In this document: positions 1-10,829 of the stretch, piece after piece
Layout: each line of letters starts with the position of its first letter
Position numbering within the stretch: the first letter of the stretch is position 1
NCBI RefSeq assembly: GCF_027943255.1
Contig: NC_072896.1
Location: forward strand, 41,194,501-41,258,500
Reading direction: 5' to 3'
Length of the DNA stretch: 64,000 nt
From: Anastrepha obliqua
Lineage: Eukaryota; Arthropoda; Insecta; Diptera; Tephritidae
Position numbers and translations under genes: made by a program
The notes under the pieces: model-generated
Database searches by the model: none
What the model saw: only the letters and a program-made list of their open reading frames with translations
What the model was told of the DNA's origin: nothing

Positions 1-269
1 TTTCCATTCTGCTTATATTACAATATAAATTCACAATGTAAATAAACTAATGTAATTTTAAAATTGAGTGCCATTCCACTCTTAAACTAAGATCCGACCA
101 TCGGAACACCATAAGAGAGTAGTAGTGGTATCTATCATTCAATTAGAGATCATCTTAGTTTTTTTTTAGCTAGATATGAAAAGTACGTGCTACAACGAGG
201 TACTTGAGGACAATGAACTTTGAGAGAAAAAAGTGTTAATTTAATGTTTTATGTTAACTATAAATGCGA

Positions 270-1080
270 AGATATGTCGAAAAATGTAAAAAGGCGGCCC
301 ATATGTTCGGCCAAAAAACATTTTTTTTTTTCGAAATGAACTTGCAAAAAGGCTTTAGACTCAGTGGTGTACGGTGAACTTTGTTTCTTTATAAGGTGGT
401 ACACTCTAATGTGCATATACCACCTTGATCAAAAAGTTCTCGGAATGTATTCAGAAAATTTAAAATATAAGTTTATTCCTCAAAAATTATATAATCCCCT
501 TCAAAATACTCCTATTAGCTACAACGCACTTATACCAGCGTTTGAACCAGCTTTCGAAACATTTCTGGAAGTATATTTTCAGTATTGGCATGAGAGCCGT
601 CTTCGATTGCTCCATTACTTCCTTTCGGCTATTAAAATGCGTTTTTTAATTCGATCAAACAAAAAAAATGCATGAAGCTATATCAGGTGAATTCGATGGC
701 TGTTGGATGGTATTCGTTTCGTTCTTGGTCAAAAATTCACGGATATGATAGCACTGTGTGACGGCGCATAATCAAAGTGCAAAATCCACGAGCTTTTTTC
801 ACAAATCCTTTCTTTTTTGACAAATTTCTTCAAGTAAACGTCTCATAACATCCTTACTACCTGTCTAACCTTGCGTGGCTTGCAATACCGCTGGTTTTTT
901 TGGTTTTGGTTCATTTGAAGCTCTCCACTCACTCGCCTGATGGCTGGATTGTGTGTCATACTCACAAAACCCAGTCGTCTCGTCCAGTGATGATGCGTTT
1001 AATGAATGTTTGGGACCAATTTTGCAACAACACGACGCAAACCTTAATCATTAACTACAATGTCCTCAACGGATCCATAA
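270..1080 (-). pseudogene. Mariner transposase relic, family M1
   Basis: Read on the minus strand this gives broken mariner transposase: an 'HHWTRR.DWVL' remnant of the first catalytic block, then text like 'EICQKRKDL', then 'SWILHFDYAPSHSAII' (second catalytic aspartate block), with several stops and shifts. The segment between the first block and the 'Y..VMR.L' block is shortened relative to the copy at 9700-10765, so the two share an ancestor but have different deletions. The end near 405-430 (complement ...TTTTTGATCAAGGTGG) resembles the end of the other copy. The 103- and 120-residue forward frames here are shadows. Non-functional. Confidence 0.7.
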
Positions 1081-1089
1081 GCAATGTAG

Positions 1090-2310
1090 AAGTTGCCAGC
1101 TCTTTGATGGTTAATTTGCGATTATTGATCAACACAGGCCTGCCACTACGTTCGTCATCCTTGATGGGCTTACGATCTCTTCTGAAGCATAAATATGATT
1201 ATTTCCCGCTATTCGGCGTGGAATGTACCACACCTACATACAAATATTTACAAGGTATATAAGGTACGCGATCTAAGCACATACAAATCAATATTTACTT
1301 TTGCCTATCTTTTGTCAAAAGTTGCACAAGATAAACAAAGCTGATAAAACGAGAAGACATTAATTTCTGCAGCCCGCAGATTAGATGGAAAAGTTCATTT
1401 TTATTTATCAGAAACACTCCTACTACGTTACATCTAATCACATACATGTGTATATATACATAGACATATATACAGTGCTGTGCAAAATTTAAGAATATTT
1501 TTCTATTATATTTACTTATATAAATTTATTTTTTAAATCTATTAGCTTCTCAACTCCCCAAAGGCTCCTACTTCGAGTACTGCCCCCTAAGGCAGGCCGA
1601 AGAAAAAGGTCTATAAGGATGGACAGAAAGCTCTCGCTCAATATAAAGCAACAATACGGATCCAACTGCGTCACTCTTTCACGTATGAAGCGAAAGGACC
1701 TAAAATGACAAACGAAACAAAGGCAGAAAACATTTCTCGCAAAACGAAAAATTCGCGTCGATACATCCTGCCAACCTAAACAAAATCGAGAAAGTAGTCA
1801 CTAAAAGCTTGAAAGAGCCTAAAAGAAAGCGGTCCAAGGATGAGGAAAAGCCTCTCAGTCATTTCCAGGAGGGAGATGAAGGCTAATGCTGAAATAACCA
1901 AACGGCATTTGACCGTGACATGAATTGACCTTCATCACCCTAATGGACAAATGACGGCGGAGCAATGAAAACGAAACAGATCAATTTGATAATGAAACCA
2001 AATCGCAAGAAAAAAACACAAATGAGCTATTTTACGGCTATTCATCCAGTATGAATGCGCCTCGATTGTATGTGTTCATGTCTGCCGTTTGACGTTTAGC
2101 TGGAATTTCCCCAAGTATTTTTCAGCGGTCCCTACATAACAATCTCTTCTTTTTTTTACTTTGCAACACTAGTCAGGTCGCATACAGTCATGCGCTTTCA
2201 ACTCAAACCGGTTATAACTCGCTAAATTTCCTAGTGTTCTTTTACAGGCCGGATGCCTTGATGAGGATTAGTTAATTTTCTCCTCGATTTGAAAATTCCT
2301 TTGCGTAAAA
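1090..2310. other. No gene; possible degraded retroelement
   Basis: No supported gene. At about 1540-2060 there is GC-richer text rich in Lys and Arg codons on the plus strand (for example 'SLNIKQQYGSNCVTLSRMKRKDLK'-like reading interrupted by stops), which may be a decayed retroelement gag-like frame. I cannot assign it. An ACAGTGCTGTGCAAAAT motif at 1472-1488 resembles a Tc1-type end, but no partner was found. Confidence 0.3.
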
Positions 2311-2560
2311 CTCTCCACCAATTTGTGGTATGAATATTCTGTCATAAAATGACATACAGTTTTACATTCCCTTCGGATGGCAGATGGATTATATGAGTAG
2401 CTTTTTCATTACAGAAATACACTCTGAAATTTGCCAATACTTCTCATTGCACCGCTATTAGAAAACACATTTTCTATCATTTGGTGTTACATGTCCACAA
2501 TGGGTTTCGCGTCCCACGGAATGGTAGTAACGCACCAACCCATTCGGCTGCGGCGCCCGT
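2311..2560 (-). repeat. tRNA-derived SINE, diverged copy
   Basis: Minus-strand copy of the SINE family best seen at 50063-50365. It keeps the head AGCCGAATGGGTTGGTGCGT (complement at about 2530-2552) and the body with 'CTAATAGCGG', 'AGTGTATTTCTG' and 'CTGCCATCCGAAGGGAA'-like blocks. The copy is old: the internal B box is poorly kept. It directly abuts a mariner relic on its right. Confidence 0.75.
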
Positions 2561-2629
2561 AAAACTAAAAAAGGGCAATTATTTATACCAAATACATAAA
2601 AAAAAACAAGTAAATGTTTTCCAAAAATA

Positions 2630-3276
2630 ATTTATTCTCTAAAAGGCCATACTTTACTATGCTTTTGTATGCCATCGTCAAAGAAGATTGCCGCCTGATT
2701 GGACAACCACTGCCATTCCATTGATTGCTGCTTCGATTCTGGTGTAACGTAGGCTACCCATGATTCATCGCCTGCGACAATATGGCTAAGAAAATCATCC
2801 CCCTCGTTACTTTATCGTTCGAGAAAACTCAATGCCCTGCCCAATCTTTTGGTTTTGTGCTCATCAGTCAACATTTTCGGCACCCAGCGTGTACACAACT
2901 TCCGATTATTGAAACGTTTCGACACAATTTCGTAAAGAACGCTTCTTGAGACAGCAGGAAACTTTTCAGCTAAGGACGAAACCGTGAATAGTCTGTTCTC
3001 TTTAACTTTACAGTCCACTTTTTGAATCAGTTCATAGGTAATGGCTGAAGGTCTCCTACTTCGTTCCTCATCGTGAATATTTCTGCGACCATCTTTAAAG
3101 GCCCTAACCCATTTCCGCACCATTTCATCACTCATAATGTTTTCGCCATACACTTCACTAATTTGGTGATGAGTGTCAACTGATTTCAAGCCTTGAGCAC
3201 AGAGAAACCGTATTACAGCACGCACTTCACAGTCGGCGGGATTCTCAATAGGTGGACGCATTTTAAAATCACGCAA
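2630..3276 (-). pseudogene. Mariner transposase, internally deleted
   Basis: The open minus-strand frame from 3276 to 2812 is the transposase N-terminus with both helix-turn-helix motifs (AVIRFLCAQGLKSVD..., and 'TVSSLAEKF.AVSRSVLYEIV'), the short 'RSRRPS' linker, and 'RWVPKMLTDEHK'. After one TAA stop the same frame continues with 'DDFLSHIVAGDESWVAYVTP' (first catalytic block, D). It then jumps from 'SKQQSMEW' straight to 'QWLSNQAAIFFDDGIQK', which normally lies near the C-terminus. About half of the catalytic domain is missing, with the break at a repeated 'MEW' (ATGGAATGG). Inactive, but young enough to have one stop only. Confidence 0.85.
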
Positions 3277-3289
3277 ACAGATGTAGACT

Positions 3290-3980
3290 CGATCGGATGT
3301 TTCACACGCTCATTAGGTTAATGTAATATGTAGGTCATGGTAGTCTCCAATATTACCCGAATCAATTTTAGTTGTAAGACACCAGCTGCTGAGGTTATTC
3401 ACAATAGTGTACATATATTAATACCGATTTTTAAGTAGCAGCTACTAGTAACCATTAGGGGTTATTAAACACTATAGCCTCTACATAACTGCTATCTGAA
3501 TCCATGTGCAAATATTTTTAACCACAAATTATAAATAAACATTTTTAAGTTCTTTACAATATAAGGAGTAAAGTTAATGGTGCAGAAAACCTTTTAACAG
3601 ATGTGTAACACTTAATACTCATCACTTAAAAGCTCTTTCGCACATAATTTTGTATTCAAAATAAAAATATATGGCACTTCCATAAATATTAATGAGATTT
3701 AAAAGGCCATTAGCTGTCACTTATCACTCAAGTGCTCAGTAAAAGTGACAAGAAGTTGTTGATGAAACTATTAATATATTTACAATCTCAACATATGATA
3801 TCAGCACTAACCCTAAAATTATGGTTCAATTGACTATTTCCAGCAAGCGCAAGAAAAAATATGCTTCAACGTTTGATAAACCCTTAATTCTCAAGAACGG
3901 TTTCGGAATTATTTATCATTTGATATTAACCAGTTCTTCCAAAACCCTTATTTAAAAAGTGTATATAATTATCATTTTTT
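3290..3980. other. No gene seen
   Basis: AT-rich sequence without coding signal or recognisable repeat. Presumed part of the long first intron of Mondo. Confidence 0.4.
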
Positions 3981-3989
3981 GCTATCGAA

Positions 3990-4320
3990 AGAGAGTCAAC
4001 TAGAGTGGGTCTGGCGGTTAACGAGGGCAAGACGAAGTATATGCTGCCCACTAGAAAAGATACACGGCGTTTTGGATCCAACATTTCAGAAGACAGCTAT
4101 GTATACTTTTGAAGTTGTCAAGGAATTTATATATCTTGGCAACGCCATCCCAATAACCGATGTCAGCCTGGAGACAAACCGACGAATCACGCTTGCTAAT
4201 GGTCTCAGTAAGCAAAGTGTAGCAGCGACCTCTCTCGCCCGATAAAAGTAACACTCTACAAGACGCTCATCTTACCTGTGCTACTCTATGGCACTGAAGC
4301 ATAGATCTTGGCTTGAAAGC
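3990..4320 (+). pseudogene. Non-LTR retrotransposon RT C-terminal fragment
   Basis: The plus strand gives 'NEGKTKYMLPTRKDTRRFGSN', then 'YTFEVVKEFIYLGNAIPIT', 'RRITLANGLSKQS', and in other frames 'ATKVTLYKTLILPVLLYGTEA'. This is the region just after the catalytic YADD of a non-LTR reverse transcriptase. It matches in style the fragment at 34570-36103 ('DKTKYLLSSNKQ', 'FEVVKDFVYLG'), so both are probably the same family. Several frameshifts; dead. Confidence 0.75.
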
Positions 4321-4379
4321 TTATATTTAAAATACAACGAATCTAAGATTTAACGCAGGTTTCCAAGCGTCATAATTTC

Positions 4380-5060
4380 AGTCGTTGGCACCCGAATTTT
4401 GTTCAGCGATGAGGCCCATTGTTATCTTAATAGCTATGTCAATAAGCAAAATTGGCGTGTTTGGGCTGAAGAACAACCCGAAGCCATTCAACAGCTATTA
4501 CATCCATTCAGAACCACCGTTTGGTGCGGCCTATGAGCTGGAAGAATCATCGGCCCATATTTATTGAAAGACTGGGGCTGGCGCCAATGTAACAGTGAAT
4601 GGCGCCATGATAAACGACTATTTGATGCCGGAAATTGAAGCCCGTGATCTCCAAAACATTTGGTTCCAAAAAGACAGCCCTACTTGCCATATCGCCTGTG
4701 AAAAAATGGATTTACTGCGTCGTCGATTCGGTGAGCAATTTATTATTGGTGGATTGGCCACCAAGATCGTGTGATATCACATCTGTGGACTTTTATTTGT
4801 GCGGGTATGTCAAGTTTAAATTCTTTGTGGACAAACCTGCTTCGATTGAGGCATTGGAGGAAAACATTACTAAAGTTATTCGCGAGAAACGAACGAGTTC
4901 CTCCAGCGAGTTATTCAAAAGAGTTACGGATGATCGAATTAAGGCGCAGATGCAGCCAATATTTGAAAGTGATTATCTTTAAAAAAATAAATGTTATGAA
5001 TGGTTCTACACAAAAATAATAAAGATTGCCCAATCTGAATTTTCGTTATTTTATTTCAAT
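4380..5060 (+). pseudogene. DD41D-type mariner transposase relic
   Basis: Broken frames give, in order: 'YVNKQNWRVWAEEQPEA', 'VWCGL' and 'IGPYLLKD', 'VTVNGAMINDYLMPEIEA', 'NIWFQKDSPTCHIACEKMDL' (second catalytic D), 'WPPRSCDITSVDFYLCGYVK' (third D), and 'DKPASIEALEENITKVIRE'. This is the order and spacing of the DD41D transposase intact at 8344-9429, but clearly a different, older family. The N-terminal DNA-binding part is missing. Multiple stops; dead. Confidence 0.8.
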
Positions 5061-5149
5061 TTAAAATCCGATACCTCTAAAGTGATCACTCTTTAGTTTG
5101 AGAGTCACTAAAAAATTATTTCCGTTGCTGACCACAAGAGTTAATATCA

Positions 5150-5246
5150 ATAAAATTCGCTCGGAAGTAGTCCTTTAATTCAAAAATAAATTGGGTAGCG
5201 CGTGTTCAATTTCTTGGTGATTAATTTTGCGCCACCTTGTATGTAG
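5150..5246 (+). repeat. End fragment of repeat family D
   Basis: GGTGATTAATTTTGCGCCAC at about 5216-5235 is the terminal block shared with the short inverted-repeat elements at 44682-44907 and 53968-54170. Only one end is recognisable. Confidence 0.45.
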
Positions 5247-5337
5247 CAGCTTATACTTTACATATTTCTTCTACACAAGACTGCTATCAACTGAGAGGTG
5301 GGGTAAAAAGTAGGCCAATGTTGCTAAGAACTTTTAA

Positions 5338-5472
5338 CACGTTACCGCCGGTGACCGAATTTGTTGTTTTCGGCATCTGGCGATGAGACAATTGCGTATG
5401 TACCACCAATGGTACAAGCCGTCCAATGGGGCAGACCTCAATGAACCATGTACCACTGCCGGCGGGAACGTG
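5338..5472. mobile_element. Short TTAA-flanked inverted-repeat element
   Basis: About 135 bp bounded by TTAA on both sides (5334-5337 and 5473-5476). The ends are CACGTTACCGCCGG on the left and CCGGCGGGAACGTG on the right, inverted with one mismatch. TTAA duplication is the hallmark of piggyBac-superfamily insertions, so this is probably a non-autonomous piggyBac-type MITE. It has no coding capacity. Confidence 0.7.
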
Positions 5473-5479
5473 TTAAATA

Positions 5480-6145
5480 ACTTGAGACTTATTTCTACAG
5501 CGTATTTGGATACGTATGAGTTAGATACCTTTAATATGCATACAGTTGCTAAGTAAGACCTAAGTAAAGGGTCTTTCAAAAGTGGCACCTAGACGTCAGT
5601 AGTGAATAATTCCTAGACGGTATAAAATGACATAAAAAATCATCTTTGACATTTGTGAAGTAGACGGATGCCTAATCTTTTTTCTAAATATGCACAAATA
5701 TGAAATTATTTGAAAATTCCCTAAAAAATAGTTAACATGTCCAGTAAAATTTAGCAAAAAATGTTTAAGATTAAAATAAAAGGAAGGGACAAACATTGCG
5801 CTAATGCTAGCGAATTCACTGCAAAGAAGCGATTGTCTGAATTTCGGCCTAACTGTAATGAGTAATGATGGTATTTTATGTGCATATGTACATATATTTA
5901 TCATTCGCAAGTTTAAGATAATTATTTGTATGTATGTGGGTATGTGTGTATATATATATAATTACTCACATTGCATGTGCCAGCATCGCCAAATTACATT
6001 GTTCAAACGTATTTTGTCCTTCCAACGCAGTCGGATTCCTTTAAAGTGATTCCATTTTGGAGATGTTAGTTTTTGACTGAAAATTAAAAATTAAACGTAC
6101 TGAAATTTTATTGCAAAAACTTAAACTAAAATACTATTTTCCAAT
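5480..6145. other. No gene seen
   Basis: AT-rich; short TATA-type and GTATGT-rich simple sequence around 5930-5962. The reading frames here have no domain features. Confidence 0.4.
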
Positions 6146-6149
6146 GCTA

Positions 6150-6520
6150 ATACAAATTAAAGAAAGAACTTTGACAGCAGCGCTGAGCAATTTTTGGTCA
6201 TGAAGCAATACTCTGTTGAACGACGCGAAAAAGAGACTCAAACGTTTTAAGATAATGGACGCTCTGTAGGAAGCGCATTTCGCACATGGCATTATAAGAA
6301 TTTTGCGGCCTGAATTGGATGACATCGACTTAAACTTGGCTTCAACAGGAACTAAGTTCCCAGATGCATTATCACACGAAACAAGTTGATAAAATAGCGA
6401 TTTCACACCATTGGACATCTTTCTCTGGGACTACGTGAAGAAAATGGTCCATGCCAATAAGCTCGGGACGATTTCAGAGTTGAAGAACGAAATCATACAC
6501 GTTATATACCACCAAAAAGT
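6150..6520 (+). pseudogene. Mariner-like transposase C-terminal relic
   Basis: Near 6400-6500 the plus strand reads 'LDIFLWDYVKKMVHANK', then 'LGTISELKNEIIHVI', which is the block containing the third catalytic aspartate and the following helix of DD41D-type transposases. The preceding 250 bp are too decayed to translate cleanly. The frame on the opposite strand (6134-6418) is a shadow. Confidence 0.6.
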
Positions 6521-6581
6521 TTCGAAAAATTTTGATATGCGTATCCTGTATCCACAATATATATTGTTTCATATACAACGC

Positions 6582-7342
6582 ATGGATTGAAAAGTCCCGG
6601 GCCTAACACATAGATGGCACTAGTTCCATTAAAAAATCCACATAATCGTTTTGAATGATCGAAAAGTGAAGTTGTGTGAGTTAGCTGACATCGTAAAGAT
6701 ATCAAAAGAACATATTGGCTTTATATTGCATAAGCATTTGACTATGAGAAAGCTCTGCTCAAATTGCGCGTTTGCTCACTGTTAACCAAAAACAAGATGT
6801 TGATGATTCTGAGCAGTTTTTGGCTATGTTTAAACGTAATACACCAGAATTTTCGGGTCGATATGTGGAAGTGGATGAAACATGAATCCATCACTTCACA
6901 CCGGCATCAAAACGATCTTCATTTGAGTGGACAGCAACTGATGAACCTCGTCCTCGTCCAAAGATATGACCTGGGTATTTTGGAATGTGCGTGGTGTACA
7001 TAATATTCATCTTGAGAAGGGAAATACCATCACCAGTGAATTGGAGCGTTTGAAGTTCGAAATTGCAAAGAAACATCCGCATATGGCAAAGAAAAAAATT
7101 GTGTTTCATCAAGACAACGCACCGTGTCACCAATCAATCAAAACAATAGCAAAACTACATGAATTGAACTTCGAATTGCTCCCATATCCACCGTATTCGC
7201 CAGATTTGGCTCCCAGCGACTACTGACTGTTCACAGACCTAAAAAAATGTATGCCGATAAGAAATTTAAGAAATGAATTAAGCCAATTTTGAACAAAAAC
7301 AAAACGTATTTTCTTTGTTAGGCCCGAATCTTTTCAACTCAT
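6582..7342 (+). mobile_element. Decayed DD34D mariner with both terminal repeats
   Basis: The ends pair as inverted repeats: left TTGAAAAGTCCCGGGCCTAA, right complement TTGAAAAGATTCGGGCCTAA. Inside, the plus strand reads 'LFKRNTPEFSGRYVEVDET', 'FEWTATDEPRPRPK' and, in an open frame at 6966-7226, 'MAKKKIVFHQDNAPCH' ... 'LLPYPPYSPDLAPSDY'. From the D of HQDN to the D of PSDY there are 34 intervening residues, i.e. DD34D, so this is a classical mariner. The N-terminal DNA-binding half is deleted, giving ~760 bp instead of ~1.3 kb. Inactive. Confidence 0.85.
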
Positions 7343-7654
7343 GTGCTAAATGCCATATACTAAAAAACGTGACGAAATAAAAAAATAGTATATTAGGGCT
7401 AATTTCGGCTGGGACCGAAATGAATGGTATATCTGAATCCTCGTTGGTGCAATACATCCGCAAAGCAAGATATCGTTTTGATATCTATTGCTTTCTCTCT
7501 TATTTTCTTGTAGCAATTTTTCCACTAAAATGTATCTGATTTTTAAAAACATTTTCGTTTGCTCAGCTTAGGGTTATGTTTATGTCCCCGAGAAGTGTTA
7601 ACAAGCAGTTCACCGAATGGTAAGGAAACTAAGTCTAATTTATTGCGTCCTTTC
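7343..7654. other. No gene seen
   Basis: AT-rich spacer between a mariner relic and a SINE copy; no coding or repeat signal recognised. Confidence 0.4.
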
Positions 7655-7828
7655 CCCCGCCTCCGAACGGCAGATGGATGAAATACATGACAGAAATACA
7701 ATGAGAGGTTTACCAACCGCTAATAGAAAAAAAATGTGTCTATCATTTGGTGTTTCATACTCGAAGTTTCGAACGCTGGCATACTGAATGGTAGTCACGC
7801 ACCATTCCATTCGCCTACGGCGGCCGCG
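7655..7828 (-). repeat. tRNA-derived SINE, partial copy
   Basis: Minus-strand copy with head GGCCGCCGTAGGCGAATGG (complement, end at about 7828) and the degenerate body. The 3' half of the family (the 'TGTAGGTCCCTCC' to 'GGTGTACGCGCC' part) is missing. Confidence 0.75.
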
Positions 7829-8224
7829 GTAAAGTTTCAATAGTTGTAAGAAAAATTAAATTAATTAAACACTTATTTTTTTCTGAAATTCGTGCTTCGC
7901 TTTGCCATAGAGTCGTATTGTTCTCGCCTAATGCTTTTAAATCTTAAATACCGCGTTAGCCGCAGCCGTGTTGTGTCGATCAGTTACTTACTACGCATGA
8001 AAAATCTGCCTTAATAATGTTGTGTATCAAAAATTACCTATTCCTCTTTGGAGGAGGTGTCAATCTTCGGATTAACGGGAGAAAACATATCCAATAAAAA
8101 TCAGTTGAAGAAAAATATTCAATAAAAATAAAGTAATAAAAAAATTTAGAGAATAAACTCGGATTAAACCAGCGTAGGGGCTTGAGTCATTCCCTCATTA
8201 CTATAAAATTGAAAGAACATAATA
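7829..8224. other. No gene seen
   Basis: AT-rich, no recognisable feature; ends at the TA target of the intact mariner. Confidence 0.4.
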
Positions 8225-8226
8225 TA

Positions 8227-9543
8227 CAGGGTTGGCCATATTAAACTGACCCATGTGATTATTAAAAAAATATGGAAAAAGAAACATTTTTTTGTGTTTC
8301 ATTGTGAAAAACATTTAATTTAGTTCAAGGAGATTCGTTTACATCACTTTTTGAATATGATATCGCGCAAGTGGTCGCCCTTAGCTCGTATAGCGTAATG
8401 TGCCCGTTTTTCGGCGTTTTCCATAGTTTTGACCAGCGTCTCGGCCGATATGGCGGCTATTTCCCGTCGGATATTGGCCTTAAGTGCGCCTAGTGTCTTT
8501 GGCTTGTTGACGTAAACCTTAGATTTCAAATAGCCCCAAAGAAAAAAGTCCGGTGGCGTCAAATCCGGTGATCGTGGCGGCCAGTCAAAATCGCCGCTTT
8601 TTGATATCAAACGGCCAGGGAACAAAGTCTTCAATAAGTTGACGGTGGCTCGTGCTGTGTGTGGTGGTGCGCCATCTTGCTGAAACCAGAAGTGCTCCAT
8701 ACCATTTTCACGAACAATCGGCATCACAAAATCGGTTATCATGGCCCGATAACGCTCTTGATTGACGGTCAATGGTTGGTGTTGACCATTTTCAAAGAAG
8801 AACGGCCCAATGACCATATCAGCGCAAATGCCACACCAGACTGTAACTTTTTGGTCGTGGAGAGGTACCTCTTCAATAATTTGAGGGTTTTCAGTGGCGT
8901 AGAAACGGCAATTTTGCTTATTTACGGTTCCGTTCAAGGAGAAATGGGCCTCATCACTCATAATGATTTGATGCCAAAAATCCTCATCAGTTTGGGCCAT
9001 TCGGACGACAAAATTGGCATTTTCCAAGCGACGAGGCTTATCGGCCGGCAACAGTTGTTGATTTAGTTGTATTTTGTACGGGAATATCCCCAAATCCAAA
9101 CGAATGATACGTCGTAGAGTGGTCCGAGGGATGTCCAACTGAGCAGAACGACGATTACCTGACGTTCGCGGCGATGACTCGATACTGGCTCGTACGGCCG
9201 CGATATTTTCGTTAGATCGTCTTGGCCGCTTTTTATTTGGACGTCGGGTATTAGCCACAGTGCCGGAAGACAAAAATCGTTTGTGCATTTGCTTGATTGC
9301 GTTCTTTGACGGCGCACTTTTCACTTTATTTTTTTTTCTCCACGCACGTTGCGTTTTTACAATCGAGAAGGAATTTTGAATGTACAGCTGAACAATTTCA
9401 GCGCGTTCTATTGGGGTGTACTGTTTCATGGTATAAATCTCCTTCGACTGACGCTTCCAACGCGGTATGTCATTAGCTGATCTGAAATTACAGTAAAAAG
9501 TTATAGGGTTACTCAATGGGTCAGTTTAATATGGCCAACCCTG
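8227..9543 (-). mobile_element. Complete DD41D (rosa-type) mariner element
   Basis: A 1317 bp element with matching inverted ends (CAGGGTTGGCCATATTAAAC on the left, its complement on the right; the identity runs at least 28 bp to ...CCCAT). It is flanked by the TA target duplication at 8225-8226 and 9544-9545. One uninterrupted transposase gene fills it on the minus strand. Size, TA duplication and DD41D spacing fit the rosa group of mariners. An internally deleted sibling lies at 21364-21723 and a solo end at 21188-21351, both almost identical in the shared parts, which points to recent movement. This may be an autonomous copy. Confidence 0.95.
8344..9429 (-). CDS. Mariner transposase, intact, DD41D
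   Basis: Transposase of the Tc1/mariner superfamily, expected to bind the element ends in the nucleus and cut and rejoin DNA. The 361-residue frame starts at the ATG at 9429 (MKQYTPIERAEIVQLYI...); the open frame extends further upstream but only through non-ATG codons. Residues 1-110 hold two helix-turn-helix units separated by a basic linker (RRPNKKRPRR). The catalytic residues are the D of 'IIMSDEAHFSLNG', the D of 'FWFQQDGAPPHTA' and the D of 'RSPDLTPPDFFLWGYLKSK'; the last two are separated by 41 residues, the DD41D signature. It ends 'HLRDIIFKK'. There are no stops, frameshifts or missing catalytic residues, in contrast to every other transposase in the window. It sits within the presumed Mondo intron, on the same strand. 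Activity is inferred, not shown. Confidence 0.95.
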   Translation of the reverse strand: MKQYTPIERAEIVQLYIQNSFSIVKTQRAWRKKNKVKSAPSKNAIKQMHKRFLSSGTVANTRRPNKKRPRRSNENIAAVRASIESSPRTSGNRRSAQLDIPRTTLRRIIRLDLGIFPYKIQLNQQLLPADKPRRLENANFVVRMAQTDEDFWHQIIMSDEAHFSLNGTVNKQNCRFYATENPQIIEEVPLHDQKVTVWCGICADMVIGPFFFENGQHQPLTVNQERYRAMITDFVMPIVRENGMEHFWFQQDGAPPHTARATVNLLKTLFPGRLISKSGDFDWPPRSPDLTPPDFFLWGYLKSKVYVNKPKTLGALKANIRREIAAISAETLVKTMENAEKRAHYAIRAKGDHLRDIIFKK

Positions 9544-9699
9544 TAGTTTCGGTATGGAGTTCCATCACCATTAAAGAGATTAAATGAGTGACAATTTTTT
9601 GCGTTTTTTTTTCAATGGATCAACAGGTGGAGTTACAGAACCATAATTACGAACTTTTTTTGTCGAGAAAAATTTAAACATCGGCGATTTTAGGCTTCA

Positions 9700-10765
9700 T
9701 AGGATGGCGCGCAATGACATACAGCCCATCAAACAATCTACATATTATTTACGTGCATAGTTCGATAGTGGTATATGTTTCAGCTATTTTCGCGATGCCC
9801 AAGAGCCTTATAATGATATGACTGAACAATATGACTTAGCAAAAAGGCGCAACAGGAAACAGGCTTTGCATTATACCATAAATATGTTTGTGGATTCAAT
9901 TGCTCATTCACAGTGACAGTATAAAGTATGGCATCGTGGTAACGTAGTGTAATAACGGCAGTTTTGCAGTATAACTTAACGCGTGATTTAAGCATGGACC
10001 AAAGCTTACAACAAGTCGGTCCCAAAGGACCTAAATTTCATAAAAAAGGGACCAAGTTGATATTTCCAAAGACATGATTTCCAAGTCTGAAACCGACCCA
10101 ACATTCATCAAACGCATCATTACTGGATGAGTGCGACACGCATTCCAGACATAAGGCGAGTGAGTGGAGAGCTCCGAATGAACCAAGGCCAAAAAAAGCT
10201 GCATTCTTTTTTAGCCAAAAAAGAAAGCGATGCTCACGGTTTTTATGGATTACAACGGTATTGTGCAATATGAATTTGTTCCAGAAGGTCAAAAAGTTAA
10301 CTAGGACTATTATGGGCATTATGAGGCGTTACGTGAAGCAATTCGTCAAAAAAGAAAGGAATTGTGAGAAAACAATTCGTCGCTTTTGGACCAAGATAAC
10401 GCACCCTCACACAGTGCTTTCATTATACGTGAACGTTAACCAAGAACGAAACCATCCAAATACCGAACAGCCATCGAATTCACCTAATACGGCTCACTAC
10501 GGGAGCATCCACTACCGGAAACGCATTTTAATAGCCAAAACAAAGTAATAGAAAAATAGACGACAGCTCTGATGGCTATACCGAAAATAGAGTTCTAGTA
10601 ATGTTTCCAGAGCTGGATCAAACGTTGGCATATGGTAAGAGCGTTGCAGTTGATGGGAAGTCCTTTTAAGCCGATAATATCGCTTTTGAGGAATAAACAT
10701 GTATTTTGTTTTTCTCTATATATTCCGGGAAAATTTTGATCAATGTGAGGCGACAAGCTCACAAC
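9700..10765 (+). pseudogene. Mariner transposase relic, family M1
   Basis: The plus strand reads 'SETDPTFIKRIITG', a decayed first catalytic block, 'KKAMLTVFMDYNGIVQYEFV' and 'EALREAIRQKRKEL', then 'HPHTVLS' where the second D block should be. About six stops and shifts. Same family as 270-1080, in the opposite orientation; the 10512-10765 portion matches 405-640 on the complementary strand. Reading frames 9780-10025 and 10038-10319 (minus) are shadows. Confidence 0.75.
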
Positions 10766-10829
10766 TATTTTCTAAAGCGCAACGCGAATAAACGTATTAG
10801 CTAAAAACTAAAAGACGGAAACAGTCAGT

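Noticed and set aside
8659..9066. 135-codon plus-strand frame
   Set aside because: It lies antisense inside the intact transposase and has no features of its own; a shadow.
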